64,000 nucleotides of DNA, from NCBI RefSeq assembly GCF_017565645.3, contig NZ_CP086136.1, positions 5,315,501 to 5,379,500 on the forward strand, read 5' to 3'. This DNA comes from Bradyrhizobium barranii subsp. barranii (GTDB lineage: Bacteria > Pseudomonadota > Alphaproteobacteria > Rhizobiales > Xanthobacteraceae). Position numbers and translations under genes: made by a program. Of this stretch, positions 29,294-39,546 are shown piece by piece. Under the pieces are notes generated by a model, which worked only from the letters and a program-made list of their open reading frames with translations, made no database searches and was not told the origin of the DNA. How positions within the stretch are numbered: the stretch's first letter is position 1; each line of letters opens with the position of its first letter.

Positions 29294-32200
29294 TGGCGAT
29301 TTTTACTGCGATCGCGACCGCAATCTCCGCGGCGTTCTTTGCCGGCAGCGCGATCGCGACGTCGATCATTGCGGGCGGCCTGGCGCTGGCGACGTCCTAC
29401 GCCGTGCGCGCGCTGACCGGACAACCGCAGCAACAGGCAGGCGCCGATGCCTTCGGCGTGCAGGGCAAGCTCGCCGGCGGCGGCGACGTGCCGCGATCAT
29501 TCGGCCTCGGCTATCACGTGACCGCGGGCTCGCTGGTCTATGCCAATACCTGGGGCAACGGCTACGACACGCCGAACGCGTTTCTCTCGCAAGTGATCGC
29601 GCTGTCGGATCTGCCCGGCGAGCGCCTGGTCGGCCTGTGGGTCAACGGCGCCAGGGTGACGGTGCCGCTCGGCGCCGCGCTCTATACCAATTTCGATTCG
29701 AGCGCTCTCGGCTATCAGGTTCCCGAGTACATTCGGCCGCACAATGGCGAGGGCGCACCGTCCGCGCATCTGTGGGTGAAGTTCTACGACGGGACGCAGA
29801 CCGCGGCCGATGCCGCCATGTTCGGCGCGTCCTCCGCGGAGCGGCCCTATACGTCGGCGCACGTCGGCAAGGGCATTTGCTATGCCGTCATTCACGCCTT
29901 CAACGATGAGAATTTGTGGTCAGGCTTTCCGACCTTCAAATTCGAGCTGTCGGGCGTGCCGCTTTACGATCCCTCGAGGGATTCGACGGTCGGCGGATCC
30001 GGTTCGCAAACTCATGGCGATTATGGTGACCCGTCTATCGTGCGCGGCGGCGACGGCGACAACTTTCCTGCTGTGCAAATTTACAACCTCCTGCGCGGCT
30101 TCTACTATAACGGCGCCTGGCTCTACGGGCTGCAGAACACGAGCGCGGCGCGCCTGCCGGTTCTCAAACTGGATCGCGCAAATCGACAAGTGCCGGTCGA
30201 CCGTGATCGGCGCCAGCGGTCCGGAGCCGAGCTACCGCACGGGCGGGCAGGTCAACGTCAACGCGCAGCTGGCGAACGCGATCGAGGCATTCCTGACCGG
30301 GTGCCAGGGTCGCATTTCCGAGATCGGCGGTTTCTACAAGATCCACCTTGGCGCGCCTGACTCGCCGACGTTCACGTTTTCCGATGGCGACATCCTGTCG
30401 ACGGAAACGCAGGTCTATCGTCCGTTCTTCTCCCTGGCCGACAGCGTCAACGGGATCCAGGCGACCTATCCGGATCCCGACCAGGGCTGGAATACGGCGA
30501 CGGCGCCGCCCTATCCCTCGCCCGACAGCGAGCTCGCGGAGACGCTGAAGGCGCGCGACGGCTCTCGTCAGTTGATGGCGGATCCGGCGTTTGATTTCGT
30601 GCCCTATGCCGAGCAGGCGCAGCGGCTGCAGAAATCGGCGCTCGACGAGGCGCAGCGGGCGCGGACGCACACGCTGTCATTGCCGCCGGCGTTCTGGATC
30701 GTCGAGCCTGGTGACGTCGGCGAGTGGACGTCGCAGCGCAACGGTTACGACGCGAAGCAGTTTCGCGTCGACGCGATGGTCGATCGCGCTAATCTCGACG
30801 TGATCTTGAGCCTGACCGAGGTCGATCCGAGCGATTACGACTGGGACAGCGACGCTGATTTCGCGCCGGTCACGGGCGGCGGCACGATCTCCAATCCGCC
30901 GGCGCCGCAGCCGATCGACAATTTTGACGCGCAAAAATATATTCTGGTCGACGCTGACGGCATCGGCCGCCGGCCGGCGATCCTGATCAGCTGGAATGCG
31001 CAGCCGGGGATCTCGGCCGTGCAGTTCGAGGTGCGCCTCGCCTCGGACGGCTCGAGCGTCACGCGCGGGCGCAGCGATCGGCCGACCGCGGGCAATATGA
31101 TCATCACGACGTCGATCCTGCCGGCGACCCACTACCAGGTGCGCGGGCAATTCGTGCCGAGCTCGCCGCGCGATATGCTTTGGTCCGATTGGGTCGACGT
31201 CACGACCGACGACATCAGGTTTTCGCTCGCCGACTTCGATGCGGCGCTAAACGCGGAGGTGATCACGATCCGCGACGCGCTGTCGGATCAGATCAGGGAG
31301 GCGATCAACCGCATGGCGTCGGTCGCGTCAGATGTTGCCGCGCGTGCGCCTCTCGACAAGCAGAGCGTGCGCTCGCAGCTCGCGGCGCGCGCGGCCGATG
31401 CGCTGGCGCAGATCGACGACGTCCGCACGGTCGCCGTGACGACCGAAGCGGCCTATGCATCGTTCTCGACGACGGCGAGCGCGACATGGGGCTCGACGAC
31501 GGCCTTTGTCGAGAATAGCGCGACGGCGATCGCGACGCTCGACGGCTACGCCGCGGCATCCTGGGGCGTGTCTGTCGGCGCCAACGGCGTCATTACCGGG
31601 AGCATCAGAATTGACGGCGGCGCGTCCTGGTCTGCCGTCATCATTCAGGCCGATAAGTTCCAGATCCAGTTGACGGGGTACAATGGCGATGCGCCGTCGA
31701 TGCCGTTTACGATCGGAACGGTCAACGGCGTTCCTGCCGTTGGCATCAACGGCGCCAATATGTATCTCGACAATACGCTCAACGCGCGCGCGATTGTTGC
31801 GGGGTCGATCACAGCCGCCAAGATCGGCGCGGGCCAGATCACGTCGGATAGCGGTGTCATCGGCGCGCTTGCCGTCAAGTCACTGAGCCTCGCCGACTTT
31901 GCTGTGACGGTGCCGGTCGCGCAGTCGCTCGGCGGCAACGTGTCCGCCATCTCACCGGGCACGCCGCAGACTTATTTCAGCTTCAACCTGACGGTTGATA
32001 CGGCCGGGCTCGCCGGAAAGAATATTGTGATCTATGCCAGCGTCAGCGGTATGTGGGCCAACGGCTCGGTGGCCACCGAAACCGGGCAGTTTTATCTCGT
32101 GATCAACGGCGGCGTCGCGAACGGATACGCGATTGCGACACCTTCCGGCACGCTTGCGCTGGTATCGCTCGGCGGCGCGATCAACGTCACTGCATCTGGT

Positions 32201-32299
32201 GGCGTGATGTCCATTTCGGTGCAGGCGCAATTCTACGCGAACTCGGCAACCTACATGCAGGCTGGAACGACCATCTACGCGCAGGCGGCAAAGCGATGA
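29293..32299 (+). pseudogene. Tail-tip/host-specificity protein split by a frameshift
   Basis: Frame 1 starts at ATG 29293 and is well coding to about 30165 (AFNDENLWSGFPTFKFELSG, IYNLLRGFYYNGAWLYGLQN). The +1 frame takes over at 30165-30175 with SNWIAQIDKCRSTVIGASGP and runs to 32299. Removing one T from GGTTCTC near 30163 would give one protein of about 1000 residues. The second part has a J-like hub domain (GFYKIHLGAPDSPTFTFSDG), a fibronectin-like region and a beta-helical C-terminus (AAKIGAGQITSDSGVIGALA). N-terminal hydrophobic residues 5-45 are unusual. It probably contacts the receptor. Confidence 0.8.
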
Positions 32300-32742
32300 A
32301 CATTCATTACAGCGTCACGACCGGCCAAATCATGGTAGTAGGCTTTGGCCCGGTCGATGACCAGGACGGGGCCGACAGCCATCTTGACGGCTGCAAGGTG
32401 CTAATCGTCGACGACGGCCAGGCCGTCGACGCCAGGCGCGACCGCGTCGATCCGATCACCCGCACCGTCGTCCTGAAAGACGCGCCTGACGCGCCGGACA
32501 CGTTGGCCGACGTGCGCCGTGCCGTTGCGGCCGAACTCGCCGGCACCGATCGTTTCGTTCTGCCTGATTTTCCGATCTCCGAGACGGAGCGCGCCGCGTG
32601 GATCTCCTATCGCAAGGAGCTCAGGGACTCGTCGAAGGGCCGCGCCACGCCGGCGGATATGCTCTCGGCCGTTCCCGTGCGTCCCGATGATGTCGACGCT
32701 TTTGAATGGCTGCGATCTCGGCTTTCCGCGCCAGGCGTCTGA
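32296..32742 (+). CDS. Tail fibre accessory/assembly-like protein (148 aa)
   Basis: The small acidic protein MNIHYSVTTGQIMVVGFGPV, ending with VRPDDVDAFEWLRSRL, resembles the tail-assembly proteins encoded between tail tip and fibre. The middle segment ISETERAAWISYRKELRD is typical of phage tail fibre assembly domains (W..YR..LR). It probably is a chaperone for the fibre. Confidence 0.65.
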   Translation: MNIHYSVTTGQIMVVGFGPVDDQDGADSHLDGCKVLIVDDGQAVDARRDRVDPITRTVVLKDAPDAPDTLADVRRAVAAELAGTDRFVLPDFPISETERAAWISYRKELRDSSKGRATPADMLSAVPVRPDDVDAFEWLRSRLSAPGV

Positions 32743-32777
32743 CGCCTTAACTTTCAACTCTCGAAAATGGTGAAGCG

Positions 32778-35039
32778 ATGACAGCGCTTGTCAGCTACTC
32801 GACCGGCACGGTTTCCGTGGCGGCCGGCGGAACGATCGTCACGGGCGTCGGCTCGATCTGGTCGGACGAAAATGCGCGGCCCGGCGATATCCTCCAGATC
32901 GGCAATTTCCAGTCGGTCATTTCCGATAAAACGGATACGACGCACCTCGTCATTCCGCCCTGGGGCGGCGGGGCGCAGGCCGGCGTCGCCTACAAGATCT
33001 GGCAGGTCTCGCCGCAGCGCTTTGCTGGCTCGGAATCATTGGCGACGGTCAATAAACTCGTCGCGGCGTTCAACACGTCCGGATATTTCGTGTTCGTCGA
33101 CGTGGGTTTGACGGAGCCCGATCCGTCGCTCGGCGATGACGGGCAATATGCGTTCCAGCCGACGACCGGCAAGACGTGGGTGAAATCTGCCGGCGTCTGG
33201 TCCTATCTCGGCATTTACAAGGCGTTTCAGCTCAAGGGCGCGTGGAGCGGCGCGACCGCTTACACTGTCGGTGACGTCGTCACGTTGAACGGCTCGAGCT
33301 ATGCCTGCATTCTCGACCACACCAATCACGCGCCGCCGAACGCGACCTATTGGCAATTGCTTGCGAGCATCGGGCCTGCGGGCAACACGGGGCCTGCGGC
33401 CTGGACGCCGCCCGCGGCATGGGCGACAGCGACGGCATACACTGCGGGTCCGCCCGCCAGCGTTGTCGTGCAAAGCGGCGAGACTTACGTTTGTCTTGTC
33501 TCGCACACGTCCGGAGCGTTCGCGTCAGACCTGGCCGCCAGCAAGTGGATCAAGGTGGCATCGGCCGGCGGCGTCGCATCCCTCAACGGCCAGATTGGAG
33601 CCTTGAGCTCTTATCTCGACATCACCGGTCGAGTCACGCCGACAAGTTTGACGCCTGAGCCGCAAACCAGCGTGGCGGGAGCGACGCAGCTTTATTTTAC
33701 GCCCACCAAGGGCAACGGGCAGGGCGGCCTCGGTCTCAATTACGATGGGACCAATATATTCCCGGTCCCATTCCAGCAGCTGACGAACGTTCTCGCCAAC
33801 TCATCGGTTGGCAATGCTGGTCCGGCCGCCGTCGTTCCGAACGCCTGCTACGACCTGTATTTTTGGGTCAACGGATCGACGCCGACGTTTACCCGCAGCG
33901 ACTACTTCAAGAAATCCGCAACCGTCACAATGACGATTGCGTCCCCGGCCGTCATGTTCTGGGCGGCGCATGGGCTTTGGGATGGCACGCCGATCGTCTT
34001 CACGAGCACGGGCGCGCTGCCAGCGGGGCTCACGGCCGGAACCACCTATTTTACGAAATCGCCGGTTACAATCCCGGTCACGATCACGATCGGGTCGCCG
34101 GGCGTCGTCACGTGGAATTCGCACGGGATGCCGGACGGGACCGCCGTTGTGTTCAACACGTCGGGCGCGCTTCCCACGGGCTTAACGGCCGGAACGACCT
34201 ATTACACCATCAACGGCGCGACCAATTCGCTCCAGGTTGCGGCGACAGTCGGCGGTGCGCCGATCAACACCAGCGGGTCGCAGTCCGGCGTGCATACGGC
34301 CACGGCGACCTCGCCGAACTACTTCAATGTTGCTGCGACTGTCGGCGGTGCCGCCATCAACACCAGCGGATCGCAGTCCGGCACGCACACGGCGACCGCC
34401 GGCGATGATACGGGCGCCGCAGCCTTGGCGCCAGGCGGCAATTGCGAGCAGCTGTTCGTCAATGGTCTCGCGCTCAACAAGAACGCAATCGCCAACGGGC
34501 CTGCGGCGTCTCGCGGCTTTCACGTCGGGACGATCAGGACCAATCCGGCGGGAACCGTTGACTTCATTATCGGCGGGCCTGGCCCGGTTGCCGCATCCTT
34601 CGGCATCGCCAATGTCTTCAACTACCGCGAATATACCTCGACGGTCATCGATCTCTCGGCTAGCTACACCTATTCGTCGACGACATGGCGGCAGGCCAAT
34701 GGACTGGCGGCAATGTCGGGCGGAATTGTCGTCGCAACATCCAAGCCATTTCGATTTGATTACATGAGCCCGATCCTGACGGCATCGGCGGCCACAGCGA
34801 CCGCGCGCAGCGGCATCGGTTACGACACGATGAGCGTCCCGCCGGTCCCGTCCGACAATACCCCGATCCGGGGTAACGGCCTGATTTTGCCGGCGCCGAC
34901 ATCTTTTGTCGTCAACAACCCGACGCGCGGGTGGCACCGGGTCATCGCAATGGAGAATGCTGACGGAACGAACGCGAGCTCGTTTAACCTCGGCGGCAGC
35001 ATTTCCACCAGCGGCCTCAAGATCAAGGTGTGGCTCTGA
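32778..35039 (+). CDS. Tail fibre/tail spike protein
   Basis: The 753-residue protein has an N-terminal virion-anchor part (residues 1-100), two carbohydrate-binding-like modules of the CBM5/12 kind (GAWSGATAYTVGDVVTLNGS at residue ~155; AWATATAYTAGPPASVVVQS ~215), a central region with duplicated segments (HGLWDGTPIVFTSTGALPAG and HGMPDGTAVVFNTSGALPTG), and a C-terminal beta domain. It would determine host range by binding a surface polysaccharide. The SGNH protein that follows could act on the same target. Confidence 0.85.
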   Translation: MTALVSYSTGTVSVAAGGTIVTGVGSIWSDENARPGDILQIGNFQSVISDKTDTTHLVIPPWGGGAQAGVAYKIWQVSPQRFAGSESLATVNKLVAAFNTSGYFVFVDVGLTEPDPSLGDDGQYAFQPTTGKTWVKSAGVWSYLGIYKAFQLKGAWSGATAYTVGDVVTLNGSSYACILDHTNHAPPNATYWQLLASIGPAGNTGPAAWTPPAAWATATAYTAGPPASVVVQSGETYVCLVSHTSGAFASDLAASKWIKVASAGGVASLNGQIGALSSYLDITGRVTPTSLTPEPQTSVAGATQLYFTPTKGNGQGGLGLNYDGTNIFPVPFQQLTNVLANSSVGNAGPAAVVPNACYDLYFWVNGSTPTFTRSDYFKKSATVTMTIASPAVMFWAAHGLWDGTPIVFTSTGALPAGLTAGTTYFTKSPVTIPVTITIGSPGVVTWNSHGMPDGTAVVFNTSGALPTGLTAGTTYYTINGATNSLQVAATVGGAPINTSGSQSGVHTATATSPNYFNVAATVGGAAINTSGSQSGTHTATAGDDTGAAALAPGGNCEQLFVNGLALNKNAIANGPAASRGFHVGTIRTNPAGTVDFIIGGPGPVAASFGIANVFNYREYTSTVIDLSASYTYSSTTWRQANGLAAMSGGIVVATSKPFRFDYMSPILTASAATATARSGIGYDTMSVPPVPSDNTPIRGNGLILPAPTSFVVNNPTRGWHRVIAMENADGTNASSFNLGGSISTSGLKIKVWL
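33963..34405 (+). repeat. Internal duplications in the tail fibre gene
   Basis: Two pairs of related segments are visible. One pair covers about 33963-34053 and 34120-34210 (the DGT...VVF/IVF..GALP.GLTAGTTY unit). The other covers about 34237-34310 and 34331-34405 (AATVGG.(P/A)INTSGSQSG.HTATA), which are nearly identical even at DNA level. They look like recent module duplications used to vary fibre length or specificity. Confidence 0.7.
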
Positions 35040-35893
35040 TGTTTAGCGGCCCAGCAGCACCGGATCCGTTTCTGCTCTCGGACAGCGTCGCGACCAGCGC
35101 GGGGCTGACCGGCGGGACGATGGGCTATCGCACGACGAGCGGGCGATCTCCGCGCGCGGTGACCATCAACCCGGCGCAGAAGACGCTCATTGATCTGTCG
35201 TTCGGGCAGTCTCTCAGGAGCAATATTCTGCCGACGCTGGTAGCTCCAGCAAACCCCAGCGTCATTCATAACTTCAACATCTACGACGGCAATTTCTACG
35301 ACGTGGCCGGCCCGTTGTTGGGCACGACTTACGCCAGTTCGTTGGCTCCTCCGCTCGGTCCCGGCAATCCGCTGGTGCTGGAGGCCGACAAATTCATTGC
35401 GGCGGGGGTCGATCAGGCTGTTCTCTGCTCTGGCTGCATCGGCGGCACCACGGCGGCACAGTGGGGCGATCCGGGTGGGCCGCATACTGATCGCGGCCCG
35501 AAAATGATCCGCCGTCTTGCGGCGCGCGGCATCACGCCGTCGACGCCCGGCACGATCTGGATTTGCGAATTCGCGATCGGCAACCAGGATCTGGCGATCG
35601 GTACGTCTCAGGCTGCCTTCATGGCCTCCGCCATGAATTTCATCAACAACATGGTGGCGGCCGGATTTAACGGGCGGTTCTTTATCCCGCTTGAGAGTGG
35701 GGCCGGCCAGACATCCAACGCCATCAGGTCCGCACAAGCCGCCCTGGTGGATAACGTCAACATCTTCTCAGGCGGCGATTACGATTCCAGCACGATTGCC
35801 ACCTCTGACGGCGTGCACCCGAACAATGCTGGAGGTGCGACGCAGGCAACGATTGGCTACAACGCCAAGCACGCGAGCGGAGTCCCGCTTTAG
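35039..35893 (+). CDS. SGNH-hydrolase-like tail esterase
   Basis: The 284-residue protein has a block I-like DLSFGQSLRSN (catalytic Ser in GQS), a middle ICEFAIGNQD (block III-like N) and SDGVHPN (block V with Asp and His), as in sialate/carbohydrate O-acetylesterases. No signal sequence is present, as expected for a virion component. It likely deacetylates the polysaccharide bound by the fibre. Canonical GQSN has Leu at the fourth place here. ATG 35039 overlaps the fibre stop by one base. Confidence 0.7.
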   Translation: MFSGPAAPDPFLLSDSVATSAGLTGGTMGYRTTSGRSPRAVTINPAQKTLIDLSFGQSLRSNILPTLVAPANPSVIHNFNIYDGNFYDVAGPLLGTTYASSLAPPLGPGNPLVLEADKFIAAGVDQAVLCSGCIGGTTAAQWGDPGGPHTDRGPKMIRRLAARGITPSTPGTIWICEFAIGNQDLAIGTSQAAFMASAMNFINNMVAAGFNGRFFIPLESGAGQTSNAIRSAQAALVDNVNIFSGGDYDSSTIATSDGVHPNNAGGATQATIGYNAKHASGVPL

Positions 35894-36933
35894 TGTCGCG
35901 CGTGCTCGAAAGTCTTCGCGGCGAACGCATTCTTGAGCCGCAGAAAGTGGCGTTCGATCCCATAAAAGGACAGCGCCGCAATGGCGTAAGTGGCGCCGAC
36001 CGCTTCGAGCGTTGCGAGCGGCGTATCGCCGAACCAGTGAAATATGGGAAGGTGCCAAAGGTAAAGACCATAGGAGATCTTGCCAGTCCAGCGCAGCGGC
36101 GCAGTCTCGAGAATGGCCGGCGGCCTCACAACGGTGCAGACGATCGCCAGCATAGCGAGGCAATCGAGCGGCACCCATGCCCAGCGAAAGGCGGCGCCGC
36201 TGTGAAAGAACTCGAGCGATGCTGCCGCCATGAAACCTGCCAGTGCAGCGGGACCGACGATGGCACTGGTCCGGCCGCTTGGTGTCCATCCGTTTGCAAC
36301 GATCCACGCGCCGAGCGCGCCCCACATGAGACCGTCGAAATGCAAATCTGTCCTGAAATAAAGATTGAAGATGCGGGCTTGGTCGTAAACGAGGAGCCGA
36401 GCGATCGGCGGGGCCGCGATTCCGACCAATAGCAGCACGAGAAACAACCGTCGAAACGGCAGCGCGAGGGTCAGCACGAACGGCCATAGCAAATAAAACT
36501 GTTCCTCGACGGACAGCGACCATAGATGCCCGAAAACCCATTGATAGGTCCAGCCGGTCGCGCCGTAGTTGAATGCGAGCGTCCAGTTCCAATAATAGAA
36601 AACGATCGATCTGGCGTTCTCCAACGTCATCGCGAGCTCGGGTGGCGCGTAAACAGCGACGTAGGCTGTCACGCACCCGACCATGATGAACAGCGCCGGC
36701 AAAAGCCGCAGCGCGCGCCGCATGTAGAAGCGAGCGACGTTGATCCTGCCGGTGGCGAGATGTTCGTTCAGCAATATCGACGTGATCAGAAAGCCGCTGA
36801 GAACGAAGAACAGATCGACGCCGATGAAACCGCTGCGGAGCAATTGCGGGTGGCTATGCGCGGCAAAGACCATCAGCAGCGCGATGCCTCGGATCCCGTC
36901 CAGGGCTGATATGTGACTGGTTTTGATGCTCAT
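35890..36933 (-). CDS. Membrane O-acyltransferase (acyltransferase_3 family), lysogenic conversion gene
   Basis: The 347-residue membrane protein has the family start ISALDGIRGIALLMVFAAHS with catalytic-type His (AAHS), GFIGVDLFFVLSGFLITSIL, RRALRLLPAL and HLWSLSVEEQFYLLWP. About ten hydrophobic helices follow. Enzymes of this family transfer acetyl groups to O-antigen, exopolysaccharide or Nod factor. It is the only gene on the opposite strand inside the late region and overlaps the esterase gene tail-to-tail by 4 bases. That is the position of a moron expressed in the lysogen, possibly altering the receptor. Confidence 0.85.
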   Translation of the reverse strand: MSIKTSHISALDGIRGIALLMVFAAHSHPQLLRSGFIGVDLFFVLSGFLITSILLNEHLATGRINVARFYMRRALRLLPALFIMVGCVTAYVAVYAPPELAMTLENARSIVFYYWNWTLAFNYGATGWTYQWVFGHLWSLSVEEQFYLLWPFVLTLALPFRRLFLVLLLVGIAAPPIARLLVYDQARIFNLYFRTDLHFDGLMWGALGAWIVANGWTPSGRTSAIVGPAALAGFMAAASLEFFHSGAAFRWAWVPLDCLAMLAIVCTVVRPPAILETAPLRWTGKISYGLYLWHLPIFHWFGDTPLATLEAVGATYAIAALSFYGIERHFLRLKNAFAAKTFEHARH

Positions 36934-37037
36934 TCGGGAGCCCTAGCAGGCACAACCGAGCCGCGCAATTGCCGCCTCGTGGCTATCCCCCGACGTGTCG
37001 ACGCAAAATTTCGTTTCCCTGCAATGGAGCAACACTC

Positions 37038-38276
37038 ATGACGGCCTGGCCGAAAGACACGCAGGCGGCGCGGAACGCCTTCTATGGGGATCCCGGCAAG
37101 GGGCAGATCGCGCCGCAGATGGTGCCGATCGTGCCGCCGTTCGCGATGTATTACGAGGGGCGCCGTGTCAAGTCGATCATGTTCCATCGCAAGGCCGCGC
37201 CGGCGCTGCTCGCGGCGCTCAATGAAATCTGGGACTACTGTCAGCGCGATCAGAAAAAGATCGATGCGGCCGGCGTCTCGAATTACGCCGGCGCCTACAA
37301 TCATCGGATGGTTCGCGGATCCGCGACGAAATGGTCGAACCACGCCTATGCGGCTGCGATCGATTTGAACGCCGGCGAGAACGCGCTCGGCGTCAAAAAA
37401 GGGACCATGCCGCAATTCGTCGTCGATGCCTTCTGTCGACAAGGTGCGATGTGGGGCGGCTGGTACACGTCGCGGCCGGATTGGATGCATTTTGAATTCG
37501 TCGACAATGGCGGCCGCAAGCCGAAATCGCCGGCGCCGTCGTTCGGGCGCGTGCCGCTGCTCGCGCATCCCGAAACCGGCGCGCCGCTCGACGAGCTCGA
37601 GGCGCCGCCGCCGGCGAGCTCGCCGCCGGCCGCGCCGCCGAACGTGCAGCCGCTCGATCCCGATGTCCGCGGCGATGCCGTGCTGTTCGACGTGCAGCGG
37701 CGTCTCAAAGCGCGGCGCTATTCGCCTGGCGTGCTCGATGGGCGCTGGGGCAGCGGCACCAGCGGCGCGCTGTCTGGCTTCATGAACGATCGCGGCCTGG
37801 TGCTTCCGCTGCCGTCCTCGGTCGACGAATTCCACGGCATCGCCGACCAGGTGCGCGCCGAGCTCGCCAGGGCCGAGACCGAGATCCAGCCGGACGGCAG
37901 TGTCGGCTGGTATCGGCCGGTCAGCGCGGCGCGCGCCGGCGCGGATCCCAAGATCGTCACGCAGCTCGCGCCGGAAGTGGTGCCGGCTAGGCGCAATTTC
38001 CTCGCGTCGCTTTGGGCCGCGATCCTGGCGGCGCTGAGCGCCGTTTGGGAAACGGTCCGCGGCTACGTGTCCGACGCCTGGAATTTTTTCACGGATCATC
38101 GCGACGTCGTCGACGATCATCCGGGCCTGGTCTCGGCGGCTTGGGAGCATGTCACGGCGCTGCCGTCCGGCGTCTGGCTGCTGCTCGGCGCCGGCGGCCT
38201 GTTTTTCATCGCTAACAATTCCTGGCGCGCGATCAAGACGTCGACGCTCGCCGTCACGACGGGGGAACGGCAATGA
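37038..38276 (+). CDS. Endolysin: M15 peptidase with peptidoglycan-binding domain and C-terminal anchor
   Basis: Residues 1-160 are an M15 (VanY/L-Ala-D-Glu type) peptidase: zinc ligands His102 and Asp109 in SNHAYAAAIDLN and His151 in WMHFEF. A Pro-rich linker (residues ~195-220) is followed by a PG_binding_1 module (VLFDVQRRLKARRYSPGVLD). Residues ~345-395 contain a probable transmembrane helix (SGVWLLLGAGGLFFIANN). GGAG lies 8 bases before ATG 37038. The membrane-anchored C-terminus is unusual in a Gram-negative endolysin and may regulate access. Confidence 0.85.
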   Translation: MTAWPKDTQAARNAFYGDPGKGQIAPQMVPIVPPFAMYYEGRRVKSIMFHRKAAPALLAALNEIWDYCQRDQKKIDAAGVSNYAGAYNHRMVRGSATKWSNHAYAAAIDLNAGENALGVKKGTMPQFVVDAFCRQGAMWGGWYTSRPDWMHFEFVDNGGRKPKSPAPSFGRVPLLAHPETGAPLDELEAPPPASSPPAAPPNVQPLDPDVRGDAVLFDVQRRLKARRYSPGVLDGRWGSGTSGALSGFMNDRGLVLPLPSSVDEFHGIADQVRAELARAETEIQPDGSVGWYRPVSAARAGADPKIVTQLAPEVVPARRNFLASLWAAILAALSAVWETVRGYVSDAWNFFTDHRDVVDDHPGLVSAAWEHVTALPSGVWLLLGAGGLFFIANNSWRAIKTSTLAVTTGERQ

Positions 38277-38542
38277 TCGAGTTCAAAGCGGTCCTGGCGG
38301 CGCTGCAGGCGTCCGGCCTGGTCGCGAAACTGATAGCAGCGGTCGTCGCGGCGCTCGCGCTGCTCGCCGCCTATGGCGTCTGGCATCACCGGGTTTTTCA
38401 ATCCGGCTATGACCGCGCGCTCGCCGACATCGCGGCCGAGGACAAGCGCGCGATCGGCAGGGCGACCGAGCTGCGCGACGTCTGGCGCGACTGCCGCAAG
38501 CGCGGCGGCCGCTGGATCCAAAGCGAGGGGAAATGCGCATGA
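38273..38542 (+). CDS. i-spanin (Rz-like) candidate
   Basis: The 89-residue protein has one N-terminal transmembrane helix (VAKLIAAVVAALALLAAYGV, residues 18-37), then a charged periplasmic helix (YDRALADIAAEDKRAIGRAT, LRDVWRDCRKRGG). The arrangement and the overlapping lipoprotein gene downstream match an inner-membrane/outer-membrane spanin pair that fuses the membranes at lysis. Confidence 0.65.
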   Translation: MIEFKAVLAALQASGLVAKLIAAVVAALALLAAYGVWHHRVFQSGYDRALADIAAEDKRAIGRATELRDVWRDCRKRGGRWIQSEGKCA

Positions 38543-39066
38543 CCAGGCTTGCATCGATCGCGCTGCTCGCGCTGCTGCTGGCCGGCTGCGCCTCGCGCGG
38601 TCCGGCCTCGATCGCCGGCGGCGAGTGCCGGATCTTCGAGGCGCCGCGTTACGAGGTGCGCGGCGCGCGCGAGTACGACCAGGACTGGATCGATAGCCAG
38701 GTCGAGGGCGGCGTCGGCGGTTGTCACTGGAAGCGGCCGGCACGGCGGCCGGCGGCGATCGAGGCGTCGCCGGCGCCGAGGGTTGCGCCGGCCAAACCGG
38801 CGAGGCGCGGGATCATCCGGCGGATCCGCGATCGCGTGCTGCCGACCAGGTCGACGCCGCCAGTTGCGGCCGCGCCGATCGAGGTGCCGCCGGCGCCTGT
38901 CATTGCGCCGGCGCCGGATCCTGCGCCGCCGCGGCCGCAGCGCGCTCGAGCGGCTGCTGCAGCCGCGCGACGACGATTGATGGCAAAGCGGACCGGCCGG
39001 CCGCGTCAACGGCCGGCCGGTCCTAACCCGCGTGAAGCGTCAGACCTTCAAGCAGGCTGGGAATGA
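38539..39066 (+). CDS. Lipoprotein, o-spanin (Rz1-like) candidate
   Basis: The product begins MTRLASIALLALLLAGCASR with a clear lipobox (LAGC), so it should be an outer-membrane lipoprotein. A Pro/Ala-rich body follows (PPVAAAPIEVPPAPVIAPAP), typical of Rz1-like proteins though longer. It overlaps the i-spanin candidate by ATGA. GAGGGG lies 8 bases before ATG 38539. Confidence 0.6.
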   Translation: MTRLASIALLALLLAGCASRGPASIAGGECRIFEAPRYEVRGAREYDQDWIDSQVEGGVGGCHWKRPARRPAAIEASPAPRVAPAKPARRGIIRRIRDRVLPTRSTPPVAAAPIEVPPAPVIAPAPDPAPPRPQRARAAAAAARRRLMAKRTGRPRQRPAGPNPREASDLQAGWE

Positions 39067-39518
39067 TCCTGGCTCGAAACCTCTTAACGGCTGGGAAATT
39101 TGAAGTGGAAAGCAACAACGTCGCGACCATCGCCGTGATCATTTCCGGCGTTACCTTGCTCATCATGGTGGGCGAAAAATTGTTCGGCGGCGGAAACAGG
39201 CTGGCGGCCATGTTTGCAAAGCTCGAGAAGGAAACGACGGCTGCGATCCAGCAGCTGCGGACTGATCTGACGGGGCGCGTCGACGAATATGAGGATAACT
39301 ATCGCGTTGGCCTCGACGCGATGCGCGCCAACATTCACGCGATGCAGATCGCGCTGCTCGAGTTTCGCGCCAAGATGGCCGAGGAGTATCTGCCGAAGGG
39401 CGATCACGGCGAGGGCGTGCGCGAGATCAAGAGCGACATGCGCCAGGGATTCGAGCGGCTCGAGCAGCGCCTCGAGCGGATCGAGCGCTCTGAGCGGGGC
39501 GATCGCTCCGACAAGTAA
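39063..39518 (+). CDS. Membrane-anchored coiled-coil protein in the lysis region
   Basis: Of 151 residues, 20-42 (ATIAVIISGVTLLIMVGEKL) form one transmembrane helix, and the remainder is a long coiled coil (LEKETTAAIQQLRTDLTGRV, MRQGFERLEQRLERIERS). Proteins like this with one helix and a long cytoplasmic or periplasmic coil occur in phage lysis cassettes as accessory or holin-like components. Holin function is not shown. Confidence 0.6.
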   Translation: MILARNLLTAGKFEVESNNVATIAVIISGVTLLIMVGEKLFGGGNRLAAMFAKLEKETTAAIQQLRTDLTGRVDEYEDNYRVGLDAMRANIHAMQIALLEFRAKMAEEYLPKGDHGEGVREIKSDMRQGFERLEQRLERIERSERGDRSDK

Positions 39519-39546
39519 CTCCATCAAACTTTAGGGAATGCATCAC

